Source: an uncultured Planctomycetaceae bacterium
GTDB taxonomy: Bacteria; Planctomycetota; Planctomycetia; Pirellulales; Thermoguttaceae
DNA length: 64,000 nt
NCBI GenBank assembly: GCA_946408825.1
Contig: CAMJTU010000004.1
Location: forward strand, 114,813 to 178,812
Direction: 5' to 3'
Below are positions 1 through 15,000 of this stretch, in pieces (position 1 is the first letter of the stretch; each line of letters opens with the position of its first letter). The position numbers and the translations under genes were made by a program. Under the pieces are notes generated by a model. That model was not told the origin of the DNA. It did not search any database and saw only the letters and a list, made by a program, of their open reading frames with translations.

Positions 1-3000
1 GTTGGCGACCGTCAGACCGCGAATAACGATCTCGTCGCCGTGCGCGACCATGAAGGCGCGTCCGCCGTTCGCGTCGATCGTGATATTCGTATCGTCGCCG
101 GCAATCTCCATGTTGCGGTCGACCGTAAGCTCGCCGCCGACCAGCGTAATCGTGGAGCCATGGACGTTCGACGCGAACGTGATCGTCGAGCCGAGCGTTT
201 CGGAGAGCAGCGCGGAATGATCGCCGTCGAAGGTCAACGTGCTGCCGGAGACCAACGGGTACGCGACGTTCGCCTGGAGCGCGACGGTCTCGCCGTCCGC
301 GTTGACAAACGTGATCGCGCCGTCCGCGTAGGTCGCGACGGTTCCGTCGACCACGCCAAGCTCTTCATACGCCGCAAGCGTGAACGTATCGCCGTTCGCA
401 AGAGGTCGCGTCGCCGTAATCGTGGACTCGCCCGTCTCGCTCACGCGTCCGATCGCTTCGCGGAGCGACGTGACGCCGTCGTAGCTGTTGACGACGTCGT
501 CCGCCGTCGTGACGACCAGGCTCGGACGTTCCGCAACGGAGAAGCCCGTCGTGAAGACGTTGTTGTTTTCGTTCGTCTCCGTGATCGCGTCGCCGGAATC
601 GACCGTGAACGTAACGACATACTGACCCGCGTCGAAGACGCCGAGGTTCCACATGTCGGACACGACTTGGCGAGGCGCAAGCTCCTGACCCTGCGGCAGG
701 AAGCCGTTGACCTCTTCGCCGTACGTCCTCGAGTAGGTCTTTTCAGACCCTTCGACGACGTCGCCCTTCTCGTCAAGTTTCGCGACCGTGATCGTGTAAT
801 TGAAGGAGTTGAAGACCGTCGTCTGACCGTAGTTGCCAAACGCGTAGTCGAAGCAGACGTCCCAGCCTTCGGCGAATTCGCCCGTGGGATCGCCGTCGAT
901 CGTCGTGAACCATCCGGAAAGCGCAGGACGCGTCGTCGGGAAGGTCAGATCGGGAGCGACGACTCGCTGGTACTCGACCGCGCCCATGTCGACCGCGAAG
1001 ATCACGCCGTCCTTTTCAACGCCGACGATTCTCGTCGCGCCGTTGACGTCCTTCGTAATCGCGGAGCCGTCTGCGTAAACCGCAAGCTCGTTCGAGCCCG
1101 TGTTGATCGCCGGCGACGTGACGTTAAGCGCGTAGTTCGACGCGAATTTCGGATTGACCGGCGCGTCCGTCGTGCCGACGAACGACTTCGTCGCGGTCAG
1201 CGCGCCTTCCGTAACGACGTCCTCGCCGTTGCCGACAAGGCTGTTCGTCGCGGTCGCGGTCGCGCCGGAAACGAGCGCGATATCGACGCCGCCGTTCGTC
1301 GCTTTGTTCGTCGCGACGATCGTGTTGGCGAGAGAAACCGTCGCGTTTTCCGCGTAGACGCCGCCGCCGACTTGCGCCGTGTTCTTCGCAATCGTGTCGT
1401 TCACGAGGCTGATCGAAGCGGAGCCTTCGGAACCCGCGTACGCGTAAACCGCGCCGCCGCTCGTCGCTTTGTTCTCGACGAGCTTCGAGTTCGTGATCGT
1501 GACCGCGCCGGAATTACGCGCGATCGAGAGCGCGACCGCGCCGCCGTTGCGCGCCGCCGTGTTCTTCTCGAAGACCGCGTTCGCAATCGTCGCGTTCGAG
1601 TTCAGGACGAAGACCGCGCCGCCGTTCAGACCCGATTCGTTCTCCGTAAAGGTCGTGCCGTCGATCGTCAGCGCGCCGACCGAGTAGATCGCGCCGCCGA
1701 AGAACGCCGCTTTGTCGCCTTCGAACTTGCCGCCGTTCACGTTCAGAGCGCCGGTGCTGTAGATCGCGCCGCCAAGACCTTCGCGGAGAATCTTGTCAGA
1801 ATCGACCGAGCCGTCGCTGATCGCTTCGTTGGAGACGAAGTTGACGTCCTTAAGCGTGAGCGTTCCGTAGTTGCCGATCGCGCCGCCCGTGATCGCCGCG
1901 CCGTTCGCCAGCGTCAGCGTCGAAATCGTCGCGTTGACGTTCGCGTTGACCACGAAGATTCGAGACTGACCGTCGGCGTCGATCGTGATATTACCTTCGT
2001 TAAAGGCGTTGATCGTCATGTCTTTGGCGATCGTGATCTCAGAGCCGTCGAGCGTGATCATCGTCGGATTGTCAACCAGAGCGTCGACGAACACGATCTC
2101 GTTGTCGGTATAACGGGTAATAATCGTCGAACCGTCTTCGTTGAAGGTTACGCTGTCGCCGTCATGGAGATCGACGGAACCGACGATCGTTCTCTGGGCG
2201 ACGCCCATCGCAAGCGTTCCGTCGATCGTGTCGATCGTCGCGCCTTCGACGAACGGAATCACGGCGCCGTCGCCGCCTTCATTAACGAACGCAGAGCCGA
2301 CGTAAGTCAGGTTCGCGTCGCCGACGACGAACTCGCCGCCTGCAGGCAGGAAGTAGTGTGAACCGCTTTCCGCGACGATCGCGCCATTCTTGAAGGTTCC
2401 GGCGATTCCGGCCGCCGGGCACGAAACCGCGTCGCCGTCTTTGATCACAACCGCGACGCCGTCGGCGTCGGTCGCGACGAACTGACGATACGTGATCTTT
2501 TCCGTTCTGTAGAGGATCGACTCAGGCGTAAGGTCTTCAAGGAGCGTCTGCGAGCCGTCGGGCGCGACGACGACGTCGACGTAAACGCCGAGGTCGGTGT
2601 CGGAGTAAGGCTCGCCGATGTTGTCGAGGTACTCGATCTTGGATTCCGGCTTGACGACGTACTGCGAGCCGTCGGCGGTCGTAATCGTGAGCGAGTACGA
2701 GGAACTCGTTCTCGCGTAAGGCTCGACCGTTCCGTCGGGATACGTGAAGGTCGCGGTCTTCGCGTCGTAGGTCACGTATGTGTTGCGGTAGTTGAAGGAA
2801 TCGCCGTCTTTGAGTTCCGTTTCGACGTCGTTAAGGGTCGCGACGTTGTAGTCGACCGTCGCGACGCCGTCGTTCACCGAGACAATGTTCATGTCCTTGT
2901 CGACATACGTCTCCAACCCCACGAGGACGCGGTAGGAGTACGAGACCGGACCCGCGTAAACTTCGACCGCCTCGCGGAGCGTGACCTCGTCGTCGAGAGG

Positions 3001-6000
3001 ATTGTACGGACCGTCGGCGTTCGTCGTAACGACCGTGCACGGAATCTCGTGAACTTCGAAGCTCGTCGTGTAGACGTTGTTCGGTTCCGCTTCGGAGCCG
3101 TCTTCTTCGCCGTATTCCACGACTTCGTTGTTGACGTCGAGCGTGATCGTCAGCGTATAGACGCCGACCGGCAGTTCGCCGAGGTTCTGACGCGCGTAGG
3201 AGACCGCGTCGCCCGCGCTAATCCAGTTTTCCTCGTCGAGCCAATCGAAGTACAGCGAGCCTGCGACGTAACGGTAGGTGATCGTCTGGTTGTAGGCGGA
3301 GCCGTCGGCCTTCACGCCGTCGATCGTGAACGCGACGTCAAACTTGTCCGTCACGGACAGGTCGCCGTTGTTCAGGATCGAGAAGTCGAGGATGACGTCC
3401 TCGCCATAGTAGTAGTAATCGACGTCGACGCCGTTGAACGCGCCGTACCAGAAGTTGACCGGGCTGTCGGAGAACATGAGGTCCGCCGCCGCGACCGTCT
3501 GGGACTCGAACGCGCCGAGGTCGATCGCGTAAACTTCGCCGCCGATCGCAAGCCCGACGTAGCGCGCGTTGCCCGCAAGGTCGTATTCGCCGACTTTCGT
3601 CGCGAGTTCGTTAGAACCGCCGTTGACCGCCGGAGAGTTCGCCTTGAGCGTGTAGTCGCCGTTCGCCGCGTCGTTGAAGAGCGGATCCGTTCCGATGAAG
3701 GAACGATAATCGGAGACGAGCCAATCTTGACCGAACGCCTTCTCGCCGGTCGAGGTCGCGTTCTGGAGCAGCGAGGAGCGCAGCGTAATCGTCGCCGACT
3801 TCGCCGCGTAAATATCGACGCCCTGTCCTTCTTCGCCGACCGCGTTGCCCGCGATCACGCTGTTGTCGATCGTCGCGCTCTTCTCAACATAGAGACCGCC
3901 GCCGTTCGCCGCGCTGTTGCCCGCGACCGTAACGTTCACAAGGGCAAGCTTGGTCGCGTAAATCGCGCCTGCGGCGCCCGCCGCTTTGTTGTTCGCGACA
4001 AGCGAGTTGACGAGCTCGAGGAAGTTCGCGCGAATCGCGCCGACGTCGCCGCCCGCCGTGTTGCCGGTGATCGTCGCGTTCTTAAGAAGCGCCGAACCGC
4101 CCACGCTGACCGCGCCGACGTTGCCGCCCGCCGTGTTGCCGGTAATCGTCGCGGCGCCGGAGACGGAGAAGTCGCCCGACGTACGGATCGCGCCGCCGTC
4201 CCCTAGCGCCTCGTTGCCGGAAATCGTCGCGTTTCCGTTAATCGTGAACGCGCCCTTGACAAACGCCGCGCCGTAGTTCGCGCCGACATGCATCGTCTCG
4301 CTCGTCGCCGTCGTTTCTTCGGAAACGAGATTACCTTCCTCGTCGTACGTGCGCGTCGTCGTCGTCGTTTCGACCGTGACCGCGCCGTTCGCCTTGTTGC
4401 CGGTAAGCGTAAGCTCGCCCGTCGTCAACGCGCCGTTGACGTAGACCGCGCCGCCCTGAGCGGCCGTGTTGTCCGCGAAGTTCGCCGCGCCCGTGATCGT
4501 CGCGTCGCCCTTATCGACATACAGCGCGCCCGCCTTGCCGGAGACCGTCGTCGTCGTGACGACCGTCGTGACGTTTCCGTCTTCCGTCGTCTCCGTCGAG
4601 ACCTTCGCGACCGTCGCCGCCTTGTTGCCCGTCGCTTCAACCGAACCGTTGACCGTGAACGATTCCTTCGCGAAGATCGCGCCGTAATTCGCGCCCGCTT
4701 CGTTGTTGGAAATCACAACCGTCGCGGGTTCGTCTTCCGTGCCGATCAGGATCGTCGTCGCGCGAATCGCGCCGACTTCGCCGCCCGCCTTGTTGTCGGC
4801 AATCGTCGCGGAACCGCCGACGACGGCGTCGCCGCCGACGAATCCTGCGCCGTAGGAAGCCCCCGCCGTATTGCCGGTAATCGTCGCGGAGCCGGCGACG
4901 TCGAGGGCGCCGGTCAATCTAAACGCGCCGTAGGAGGTCGCCGCAGTGTTGTTCGTCACGACGAAGGCGCCGCCGACCGTGGCGTTCGCCGCCGAAGCCG
5001 CGCCGTAACCCGCGTCGGCCGTGTTCGTGTCGAACGTCGCGTCGCCCGTGACGTCGAGATCGCCGGTCAGTCTGATCGCGCCGTAGGAGCCGCTCGCGGA
5101 GTTGTTCGTCGCCGTCAACGCGCCGCCGACGGTAGCGTTCGCCGCCGTCAACGCGCCGATCGAGGCGCCGGCCGTGTTCGCGTCGAACGTCGCGTCGCCC
5201 GTGACGTTGAGATCGCCGGTCAGTCTGATCGCGCCGGTTTCGCCCGCGGCGGAGTTGCCGCGCGCGACAAGCGCGCCGTCGACCGTCATGGAATCGCCAT
5301 AAACGGCGCCGACAGAGGCGAGCGCCGAGTTGCTCGTAATCGTCGCGTTTCCGTTGACGGTAATCGCGCCCTTGACGTACGCCGCGCCGTAGCTCGCGCT
5401 AGTATGCTTCGTCTCGCTCGTCGTCGTCGTCTCTTCAGAGACCAACTCGCCGTTCTCGTCATACGTGCGCGTCGTGACCGCCGTATCGACGGTAACCGAG
5501 CCGGTCGCCTTGTTGTTCGACAGCGTCAGTTCGCCCGTCGTCAACGCGCCGCCGACGTAGACCGCGCCGTAGGCCGAAGCTTCGTTGTTCGAGAAGTTCG
5601 CCGCGCCGGTAATCGTCGCGTCGCCTTCCTTAACGTACAGGGCGCCGGCGCCGCCGGAGTACGTCGTCGTCGTGACGACCGTCTTGACGTTTCCGTCTTC
5701 CGTCGTCTCCGTCGTGACCTTCGCGACCGTCGCAGCCTTGTTGCCCGTCGCTTCGACGGAGCCGTTGACCGTGAAGGACTCGACGGCATAAATCGCGCCG
5801 TAGCTCGTGCCGGCTTCGTTATCGGCGATTACGACCGTCGCGGGCTCTTCTTCCGTTCCGATCTGGAACGACTTCGCGGAGATCGCGCCGTAGGCGCCCG
5901 CCGCCTTATTATTCGAAATCGTCGCGTCGCCCTTGATCGTGACGGCGCCAGAGACAAGACCTGCGCCATAGTACGATCCCGAAGCGTTGCCGGTAATCGT

Positions 6001-9000
6001 CGCGTCGCCGCCGACCTCGAGCTCGCTCGCCTTGAACGCGCCGTAGTAGCCCGCCGCCGCGTTGTTCGTCGCCGTGAACGCGCCGCCGACCGTAACGGTC
6101 GTCGCTTCCAAAGCGCCCGTTCGACCTTCCGTCGACTTGTTCGCGTCGAACGTCGCGTCGCCCGTGACGTTGAGAGCGCCAGTCAGTTTAAACGCGCCGT
6201 TATCGCCGACGGCGGAGTTGTTCGTGACCGTGAGCGCGCCGCCGACCGTCGCTGACGTCGCCGACATAGCGCCGACTTTGCCGCCCGCCGTGTTCTTATC
6301 GAACGTCGCGTCGCCGTCGGTCTTAAGATCGCCGGTCAGTTTGATCGCGCCGAAGTCGCCAGCCGCCGTGTTGTTGGAAACCGTCAACGCGCCGCCGACA
6401 AGTTCGCCGTCCTCGTTCGTCGTTCCGACGACCGTGAGAGAAACCGCCTGAACCGCGCCGACAGCGTCGAGCGCCGAGTTGTTCGTAATCGTCGCGTTTC
6501 CGTTGACCGTGACCGCGCCCTTAACGTACGCCGCGCCGTAATTCGCGCCGACGTGAGTCGTTTCGCTCGTCGTCGTCGTTTCTTCGGAAACGAGGTTACC
6601 TTCTTCGTCGTACGTGCGCGTCGTCGTCGCCGTTTCTACCGTGACCGCGCCGTTCGCCTTGTTGTTGTTAAGCGTAAGCTCGCCAGTCGTCAGCTTGCCG
6701 CCGACGTAGACCGCGCCAGCTTCCGCCGCTTCATTATCCGAGAAGTTCGCCGCGCCCGTGATCGTCGCGTCGCCAATCCCGACAAACAGCGCGCCCGCCT
6801 TGCCGGAGACCGTCGTCGTCGTAACGACCGTCGTGACGTTTCCGTCTTCCGTCGTCTCCGTCGTGACCGTCGCGCGCGTCGCCGCTTTATTGTTCGTCGC
6901 TTCGACGGAGCCGTTCACCGTGAAGGAATCGCCCACGTAGATCGCGCCGTAATTCGAACCGGCTTCGTTGCCGCTAATCACGACCGTGACAGGCTCCTCG
7001 CCCGTACCGATCAGGAGCGAATTCGCCAAAATCGCGCCGACTTCGCCGTCTGCCTTATTGTTCGTAATCGTCGCGTCGCCGCCAATCGTAACGTCGCCCG
7101 CAAGGATCGCGCCAACGTCGGCGCCCGCCGCGTTCTCCGTGATCGTCGCAGAACCGTCGATCGTCAAGTCGCCGCCGACCCCGATCGCGCCGACGCCGTC
7201 CGTCGCCGTGTTCTTCGAGATCGTCGCGTTTCCAGAGATCATGACGTCTTCCCCGACAAAACCCGCGCCGTAGTACGCGCCCGACGTGTTGCCCGTGATC
7301 GTCGCGTCGCCGCCGACCGAAAGGGCGCCCGACAAATCGAACGCGCCGTAATCGTCCGTCGAAGAGTTGTTCGTCGCCGTGAACGCGCCGCCAATCGTCG
7401 CGTTGACCGCGCCGAGCGCGCCGACGGAACCGCCTGCAACGTTCGAGTCGAACGTCGCGGAACCGTCGACCTTAAGGTCGCCGTCGAGCTTAATCGCGCC
7501 GAAATCGCTGATCGCGGAGTTCGCGTTGACGAGGAGATCGCCGCCAACGACCGTCAACGAACCCGCTTCGACCGCGCCGACGCCGCCCTGCGCCGAGTTG
7601 TTCGTAATCGTCGCGTTTCCGTTGACCGTGACCGCGCCCTTAACGTACGCCGCGCCGTAATTCGCGCCGACGTGAGTCGTTTCGCTCGTCGTCGTCGTTT
7701 CTTCGGAAACGAGGTTACCTTCTTCGTCGTACGTGCGCGTCGTCGTCGCCGTTTCTACCGTGACCGCGCCGTTCGCCTTGTTGTTGTTAAGCGTAAGCTC
7801 GCCCGTCGTCAACTTGCCGCCGACGTAAACCGCGCCGGCTTCCGCAGCCGTGTTGTCCGAGAAGTTTGCCGCGCCCGTAATCGTCGCGTCGCCCTTCTCG
7901 ACATACAGCGCGCCCGCCTTGCCGGAGACTGTCGTCGTCGTGACGACCGTCGTGACGTTTCCGTCTTCCGTCGTCTCCGACGTGACCGTCGCGCGCGTCG
8001 CCGCCTTATTGTTCGTCGCTTCGACGGAGCCGTTCACTGTGAAGGAGTTGGTCACGTAGATCGCGCCGTAGTCCGCGCCGGCTTCGTTGCCGCTGATCAC
8101 GACCGCGACAGGCTCCTCGCCCGTTCCGATCAGGATCGAATCCGCAATGATCGCGCCGACGTCGCCGCCCGCCGTGTTCTTCGTAATCGTCGCGTCGCCG
8201 CCAATCGTCACGTCGCCTGCGGCGATCGCGCCGAAGTCGGAGCCTGCCGCGTTCTCCGTGATCGTCGCGGAGCCGTTAATCGTCACGTCGCCGCCGACCG
8301 CTAACGCGCCGACGTTGTCCGTCGCCGTGTTCTTCGAGATCGTCGCGTTTCCGCCGACCGTAACGTCTTCTCCGACGTAGCCCGCGCCGTAGTTCGCGCC
8401 CGCCGTGTTGCCGGTAATCGTCGCGTCGCTCGCGACGTTCAGAGCGCCGCTCAGTTTGAACGCGCCGTAGTCGCCGGTCGCTTCGTTGTTCGTCGCCGTG
8501 AACGCGCCGCCGATCGTCGCGTTGACCGCGCCGAGCGCGCCGACCGCGCCGCCCGTCCCGTTCTGATCAAACGTCGCGTCGCCGCCAGTCTTAAGATCGC
8601 CTGTCAGCTTGAACGCGCCGAAGTCGCCCTTCGCTCCGTTGTTCGTAACCGTCAAGGCGCCGCCAACCGTAGCGTTTACGGCTTCGAGCGCGCCGACCGT
8701 TCCGACCGCGCCGTTGTCGTCGAACGTCGCGTCGCCGTCGGTCTTGAGATTTCCGTTCAACTTAATCGCGCCGTAATCGCCGACCGCGCTGTTCGCGTTG
8801 ACGAGGAGAGCGCCGCCGACAAGCTCGCCTTCTTCGTTCGTCGCGCCGACGACCGTGAGAGAGGCAGCTTCCATCGCGCCGACGTTTCCTTGCGCCTTGT
8901 TGTTCGTAAACGTCGCGTTTCCGTTGACCGTGACCGCGCCCTTGACGTACGCCGCGCCGTAGTTCGCGCCGTCGTACGACGTCTTGGACGTGGTCGTCGT

Positions 9001-12000
9001 TTCCTCGGAAACAAGCGCGCCGTCTGCGTCGTAGGTTCTAACGACGACGACCGTCTCGACCGTAACCTCGCCGTTCGCCTTATTGTTCGAGAACGTCAGG
9101 TCGCCCGTCTTCAGCTCGCCGCCGACGTAGACCGCGCCCGCGCTCGACGCCGTGTTGTTCGTGAAGCTCGCCGCGCCCGTAACCGTCGCGTCGCCCTCCT
9201 TAACATAGAGCGCGCCGCCGACGCCGGTAATCGTCGTCGTCGTGGTGGTCGTCGTCGTAACGACGGTTCCGTCCGCGCTCGTTTCAACTGTCGTGTCGAC
9301 CTCAACGACCGGCTGCGTCGCCGCTTCGTTCCCGTACGCGTTGACGGAACCGTTGACCGTGAAGCCGTTTTCCGCGTAGATTGCGCCGTAGTTCGCGCCC
9401 GCCTTGTTGCTGGAAATCTCGACCGCGACAGGCTCCTCGCCCGTTCCAATCAGAACCGTCTTCGCGGCGACCGCGCCGACGTCTCCGCCCGCCTTATTGC
9501 CGGTAATCGTCGCGCCGCCGCCAATCGTAAGTTCGTCCGCCGCCAGCGCGCCGACGGAGCCGCCCGCTTCGTTGTTCGTAATCGTCGCGGAACCGCCGAT
9601 TGTCGTCGCCGCCGCCGAGAAGAGCGCGCCGACCGAATCGCCAGCCTTATTCTTATCGATCAGAGCGTCGCCGTCGATCGCGATGGAATCAGCTTCGACA
9701 GCGCCGTACGAACCGGTCGTCGCGACGTTGTTCGTAATCGTCGCGGAACCGCCAATCTTAAGCGCGCCGTCGACAAGACCCGCGCCGTAAGAGCCGTTCG
9801 CCGTGTTCGCGTCGATCGTCGCGTCTCCCGTGACGACGGCGTCGCCGTCAATCTTGAACGCGCCGAAATCGCCAGACGCCGTGTTGCCCGTCGCCGTCAA
9901 CGCCCCGCCGACCGTAAGATCGTCGGAAAGATAAATTGCGCCGAAGAATTCGCCGGCGGAGTTGTTCGTCGCCGTAAGCGAGCCGCCGATCGTCGCGGAA
10001 CCCGCGTCGAGCGCGCCGGAATCGCCGCCCGCCGTGTTCGCGTCAAACGTCGCGTCGCCCGTGACCGTGAGATTGTTCAAGACGCGGAACGCGCCGAAAT
10101 CGGTTCCCGCCGTGTTGCGACTCGCGACAAGGGCGCCGCCGACAGAAACGTTCGAGGCGTGAAGCGCGCCGATCTTGCCGACTGCGGCGTTATCGGTAAA
10201 CGTCGCGTTACCGTCGGTTTCAAGGTTGCCGCTAAGTTCGATTGCGCCGTAATCGCCGCCCGCCTTATTGCCGACGACGGTCAGAGCGCCGCCGACCAGC
10301 GCGCCTTCTTCGTTCGTTTGACCGACGACCTTGATCGAACGCGCCGCGATCGCGCCGACGGAACCGAGCGCCTCGTTGTCCGAAATCGTCGCGTTTCCAT
10401 TGACGGTAATCGCGCCCTTGACGTACGCCGCGCCGTTGTCGCCGCCGGCGAAGTTCGACGTGACCGTCAGATCGCCGCCGACGCTCATGTTCTTCGCGAT
10501 GAGCGCGCCGACGTCGTTACCCGCCTTGTTGCCGGTAATTTCCGCCGCGCCGCCGACCGTAACGCCGCCGCCGACATAAGCCGCGCCGTAATCCGCGCCG
10601 ACCGATTCCGTTTCCGTCGTGTTTTCAATCGTCTCTTCCGACGCGACGGAGCCGTCTTCCGCGTAAGTAACCGCGACGACGGTCGTTTCGACGGTCTCGC
10701 GTCCGTTCGCTTCGTTCGCGTTGAGCGTCAGTTTGCCGCCGACGTTAAGATCGCCGGAGACGTAGATCGCGCCGTTTTGAGACGCGACGTTGTCGGAAAG
10801 CGTCGCGTCGCCGGAAATCTTCGCGGAGCCGGCGTCGACGTGAATCGCCGCCGTGCGTCCGTAGACGGTCGTCGTCTTGACCGTCTTGACGAGCTTTCTG
10901 CCCGACTCGTCCGTCTCTTCCGAGGTCGTCACGACGACCTGAGGAACCGCGCCCGCGACGTTGCCCGTCGCGACAAGCGCGCCAAAGACGGCGAGATCGC
11001 CCGACGCGAGGAAGATCGCGCCGTAGTCCGCGCCGGACTGGTTGCCCGTTACGGTAAGGTTCGCGGGAGCGCTTTCGGAACCGACGGTCATCTTGCTCGC
11101 GGAAATCGCGCCGACTTCGCCGTTCGCGGAGTTGTTCGAGACGGTCGCTTCGCCGCCAATCGCAATCTCGCCGGCGGCGTTGATCGCGCCGACGCCGCTC
11201 GACGTCGCTTTATTGCCGGAAATTGTCGCGGCGCCGTCTATCGTGATCGCCTTGAACGTATTGATCGCGCCGACGCCTTCCGCCGCCGTATTGTTCGTAA
11301 TCGTCGCGTCGCCGCCGACGGAAATCGCGCCTCCGACGTTCGCCGCGCCAAAATTCGTAGCCGTGTTGCCGGAGAACGTCGCGTCGCCCTTGACGTCGAG
11401 AGCGCCGATAAGTTCAAACGCGCCGAAGTCGCCGCCCGCGACGTTGTCGTTCGCCGTCAACGAACCGCCGACCGTCAACGAATCTGCTGCTAGACCGCCG
11501 ACGTCGCCCGTCGTCGCCTTGTTGCCCGAAATCGTCGCGTTTCCGACGACCGTAACCGCGTCGTCGACGTAGATCGCGCCGAAGCTGCCGCCCGCCGTGT
11601 TGTTGTTCGCCGTCAGCGAGCCGCCGACGTTAAGCGTTCCTTCAATGTACGCGGCGCCGTAGTCGCCGCTCGCGCGGTTGTTCGAGAAGGAAGCGTCGCC
11701 GCCAATCGTGACGTTCTTCGAGAAAATCGCGCCGAAGCTGCCCTCTGTCGAGTTGCCGTCGAACGTCGCGGATCCCGTAACATTGAGACCGAGCGGAATA
11801 TACGCGCCGCCGTAATCGCCTTGAGCGGAGTTGTTCGAAACAGTCGCGTTTCCGCCGATCGTCGCGCTGTTCGCGGAAAGACCGCCATACGCGCCGCCCG
11901 CCGCGTTGCCGTTGATCGTCGCGTCGCCGTCGACCGTAAGGACGCCGTTGACGAAGAGCGCGCCGTACGCGCCCGCCGCCGTGTTGTCGTTCGCCGTAAG

Positions 12001-15000
12001 CGAACCGCCGACCGACAGGTCTTTAACCGCAAGCGCGCCGACTTCGCCCGTCGTCGCCTTGTTGCCCGACGCGTCGAGCGAACCGCCGACGTTGACCGCG
12101 TCGTTCACGTAGCCCGCGCCGTAGAAGCCGCCCGCCGTGTTGTTCGAAGCCGTCAGGTCGCCCGCGACGCCGAACTTCTGCGCGTAGATCGCGCCGTAAT
12201 CGCCGGCGGCGGAGTTGCCCGTTAGCGTCGCGGAGCCGTCGACCGTAAGCGTTCCGGCGACATAGACCGCGCCGTAGTTGTTGAGGACTTCCGTCGCGTA
12301 TTCTTCATTCTTGACCGCCGCGTTGTTCGTCGCGACGAGATCGCCCGTAACCGTCACGTCGCCCTCGGCGTACAGCGCGCCTGCGCGCTCCGCTTTGTTG
12401 CCGTCGAACGTGACCGCGACCGTCGAGTCGGATTCCGGATCCGCCGCGAACGTGATCGCGTCGCGCGCGTAGATCGCGCCGCCTTGGACGTCGCGCGTCG
12501 TGAAGCTCGTCGCTTCCGCGACGTTGCCCGTGAACGAACTCGCGATTACCGTCGTCGGAACGAGCGTGTAGATCGCGCCCGCGCGCTCCGCGACGTTCTC
12601 GTTGAACGCGCTGTTCGCGACCGTCAGCGTTCCTTCGATCGCGGCGATCGCGCCGCCCGCGTACGCCTCGTTGTCGAGGAACGTCGCGCCTTTAATCGTC
12701 GTGTCGCCCATCGAGTAAATCGCGCCGCCGAACTCCGTCGTGCCGTTGAGTTCGCGCTCGCTCGAGCTTTCCGGCAAAACGCCGTTATACGCGAAGCGTC
12801 CGCCTTCGACTTGGAGCGTTCCGTAGTTGACGATCGCGCCGCCGAGACCCGCGTTGAGGGTGTCGCCGCCCGTCGTCGTCTTGCGCCATATCGCGTTGTT
12901 GTAGTCGAAGTTGACGTTCTGGAACGTCGCGTCGCCTTCGTTGAAGACCGCGCCGCCCAGATCCGCAAGACCGCTCTGGAACGTGAGGTCGGAGACCGTA
13001 ATCGTCGCGTTCTCTTCGACGTTCATAATGCGCGTCGCGTTGTCGCCGTCGACGACGATTTCACGATCCTCGCCGAAAACGTTAAGGTTGCGCGGAATAT
13101 AGAGGTTTTCGCCCGTATCCGCGCGCGGTCCGAGGTTCGCCATTCCGGTAACCTCGAGCGGTCCGAGCGTCGGATTGAGCGTAATCGTCGAACCCTTAAG
13201 GTCTTCGGCGAAGGTCACGTTCGCGTCGAGAGTACGGGTCGTCTTCACGACGCCGTCTTGAACGAGAATCGTCGAGCCGTCGGCGAGCTTGATCGACTCT
13301 TCGACGCGCGCGTTGCGGGTCGAGAGCGTTCCGATCGCGAGGCTTTCGAACGCGAGGCTCGCGCCGCTGGAGTATTCGACGACCGTGCCGTCCTCGAAGA
13401 GGAACGCGCCGTTCGGATACGTCGCGTTCTGGACGTAGGTGAACTTGACGTTCGAGATATCGAACTCCATGCCGTCCTCAAGGACGACGTCGCCGCCGGT
13501 CAGGTGCAGGACGTTGTAAGTGTAACGCGAGCCTTCCTGATCGTTGAGTTCCGAACCGTCGACATAGTGGATGTACTGGTTCGTCTGAAGCTCGAAGTTG
13601 GCTTCGGAGCCGTCGGGATACGTGATGGAGCCGGTCGAGAGATCCGCCTTCTGCCCGTTCGCGTACGCGAAGTATCCGCCGTTGAGCTGATAATGATAGT
13701 AAATCTTACGACCGTTGAGGAGGAACTCGTCGCCCTCTTGGAGGTCGTACGGAACGCCGTCCTTATAGACGACGTCGACCTTCTGGACGAGCCATCCGTC
13801 GACGACGGTCAAGACTTCGCCGCCTTCGGTCGTGAACTGGGTTCCGTCGGGCACGAGCGAGGTCGTGACATACTCGTAAGAGGCGGCGTTGTCGATCGCT
13901 TCGCGGAGCGACGTTTCGCCGTCGGTCGCGTCGACGACGTCGTCCGCCGTCGTAACCACGACGCTCGGAAGCTCTTTGACGACGAAGGTCGAGGTGTACA
14001 GGTTATTGTTCGGTCCTTCGTAGCCGTCTTCTTCGCCCCATTCGTAGATCGTTCCGACGCCTTCGACGTCGAGCGCGACCGTGACCGTATAGGTTCCGGC
14101 GGGGAGGATTCCGAAGTTCGAGACGAGTCGCTGTTCCGACCCGATCGAGATCCAATCTTCCTGGTTGAGCCAGCTGAGGACGTCGAACTCGTTGGCGTAG
14201 GACACGGCGTCCTGCGTCATGCGGTAGACTTCCGCGCCCGACTCGTCGACGCCGACGAGCGTGACGTTATAGCTGAAGTTGTCGACGACCGTCGCGTCTC
14301 CAACATTCTTAACGTTGAAGTTGATGCAGACGTCCTGATCCGCGAGGAAGTACGCGAGTTCGATAACTTCGCCGTCGACGACGACCTGCGTCTGCCAGTA
14401 ATCGACCGAATCTTCGACGATCGCAAGGTCTGGCGCGACGATCGTCTGGAATTCGTACGCGCCCATATCGACCGTGCGAACCACGCCGCCGATCGTCAGA
14501 CCGACAAAGCGCGCTTCGCCCGCAAGATCGGTCTCCGCGCCGCCGACAAGGTTGTTCGATCCCGTGTTGACCGCGAGAGACTGCGCCGTCAGGCGATAGT
14601 TCGCGTCGAGCTGCGGGTTGACGCCGAGGAGCGAACGATACGCTTCCACGAGCGTGTACGCGACGTCGCCGACCTGCGCGATATTCGAGAGGAGCGAGCT
14701 GCGCAGCGTCGTCGTCGCGCCCGTCGCCGTGAAGAGATCGTAACCGGTTCCGGTCGCGACGTTGTTCGCCAAAATCGTGTTGTCGATCGTCGCGGTTCCC
14801 GCGTTGTAGAGACCCGCGCCGTCCGCCGCCTTGTTCGACGCGATCGTCGCGTTCACAAACTGAGACGCGCCCGCGCCGTAGACCGCGCCGCCGAGTCCGC
14901 CCGCAACGTTTTCCGCCATGAGCGTGTTCGACACGTTCAAAGCGCCGCCCGCGTAAATCGCGCCCGCGTCGCCCGCCGCCTTGTTGCCGACAAGAATGCC

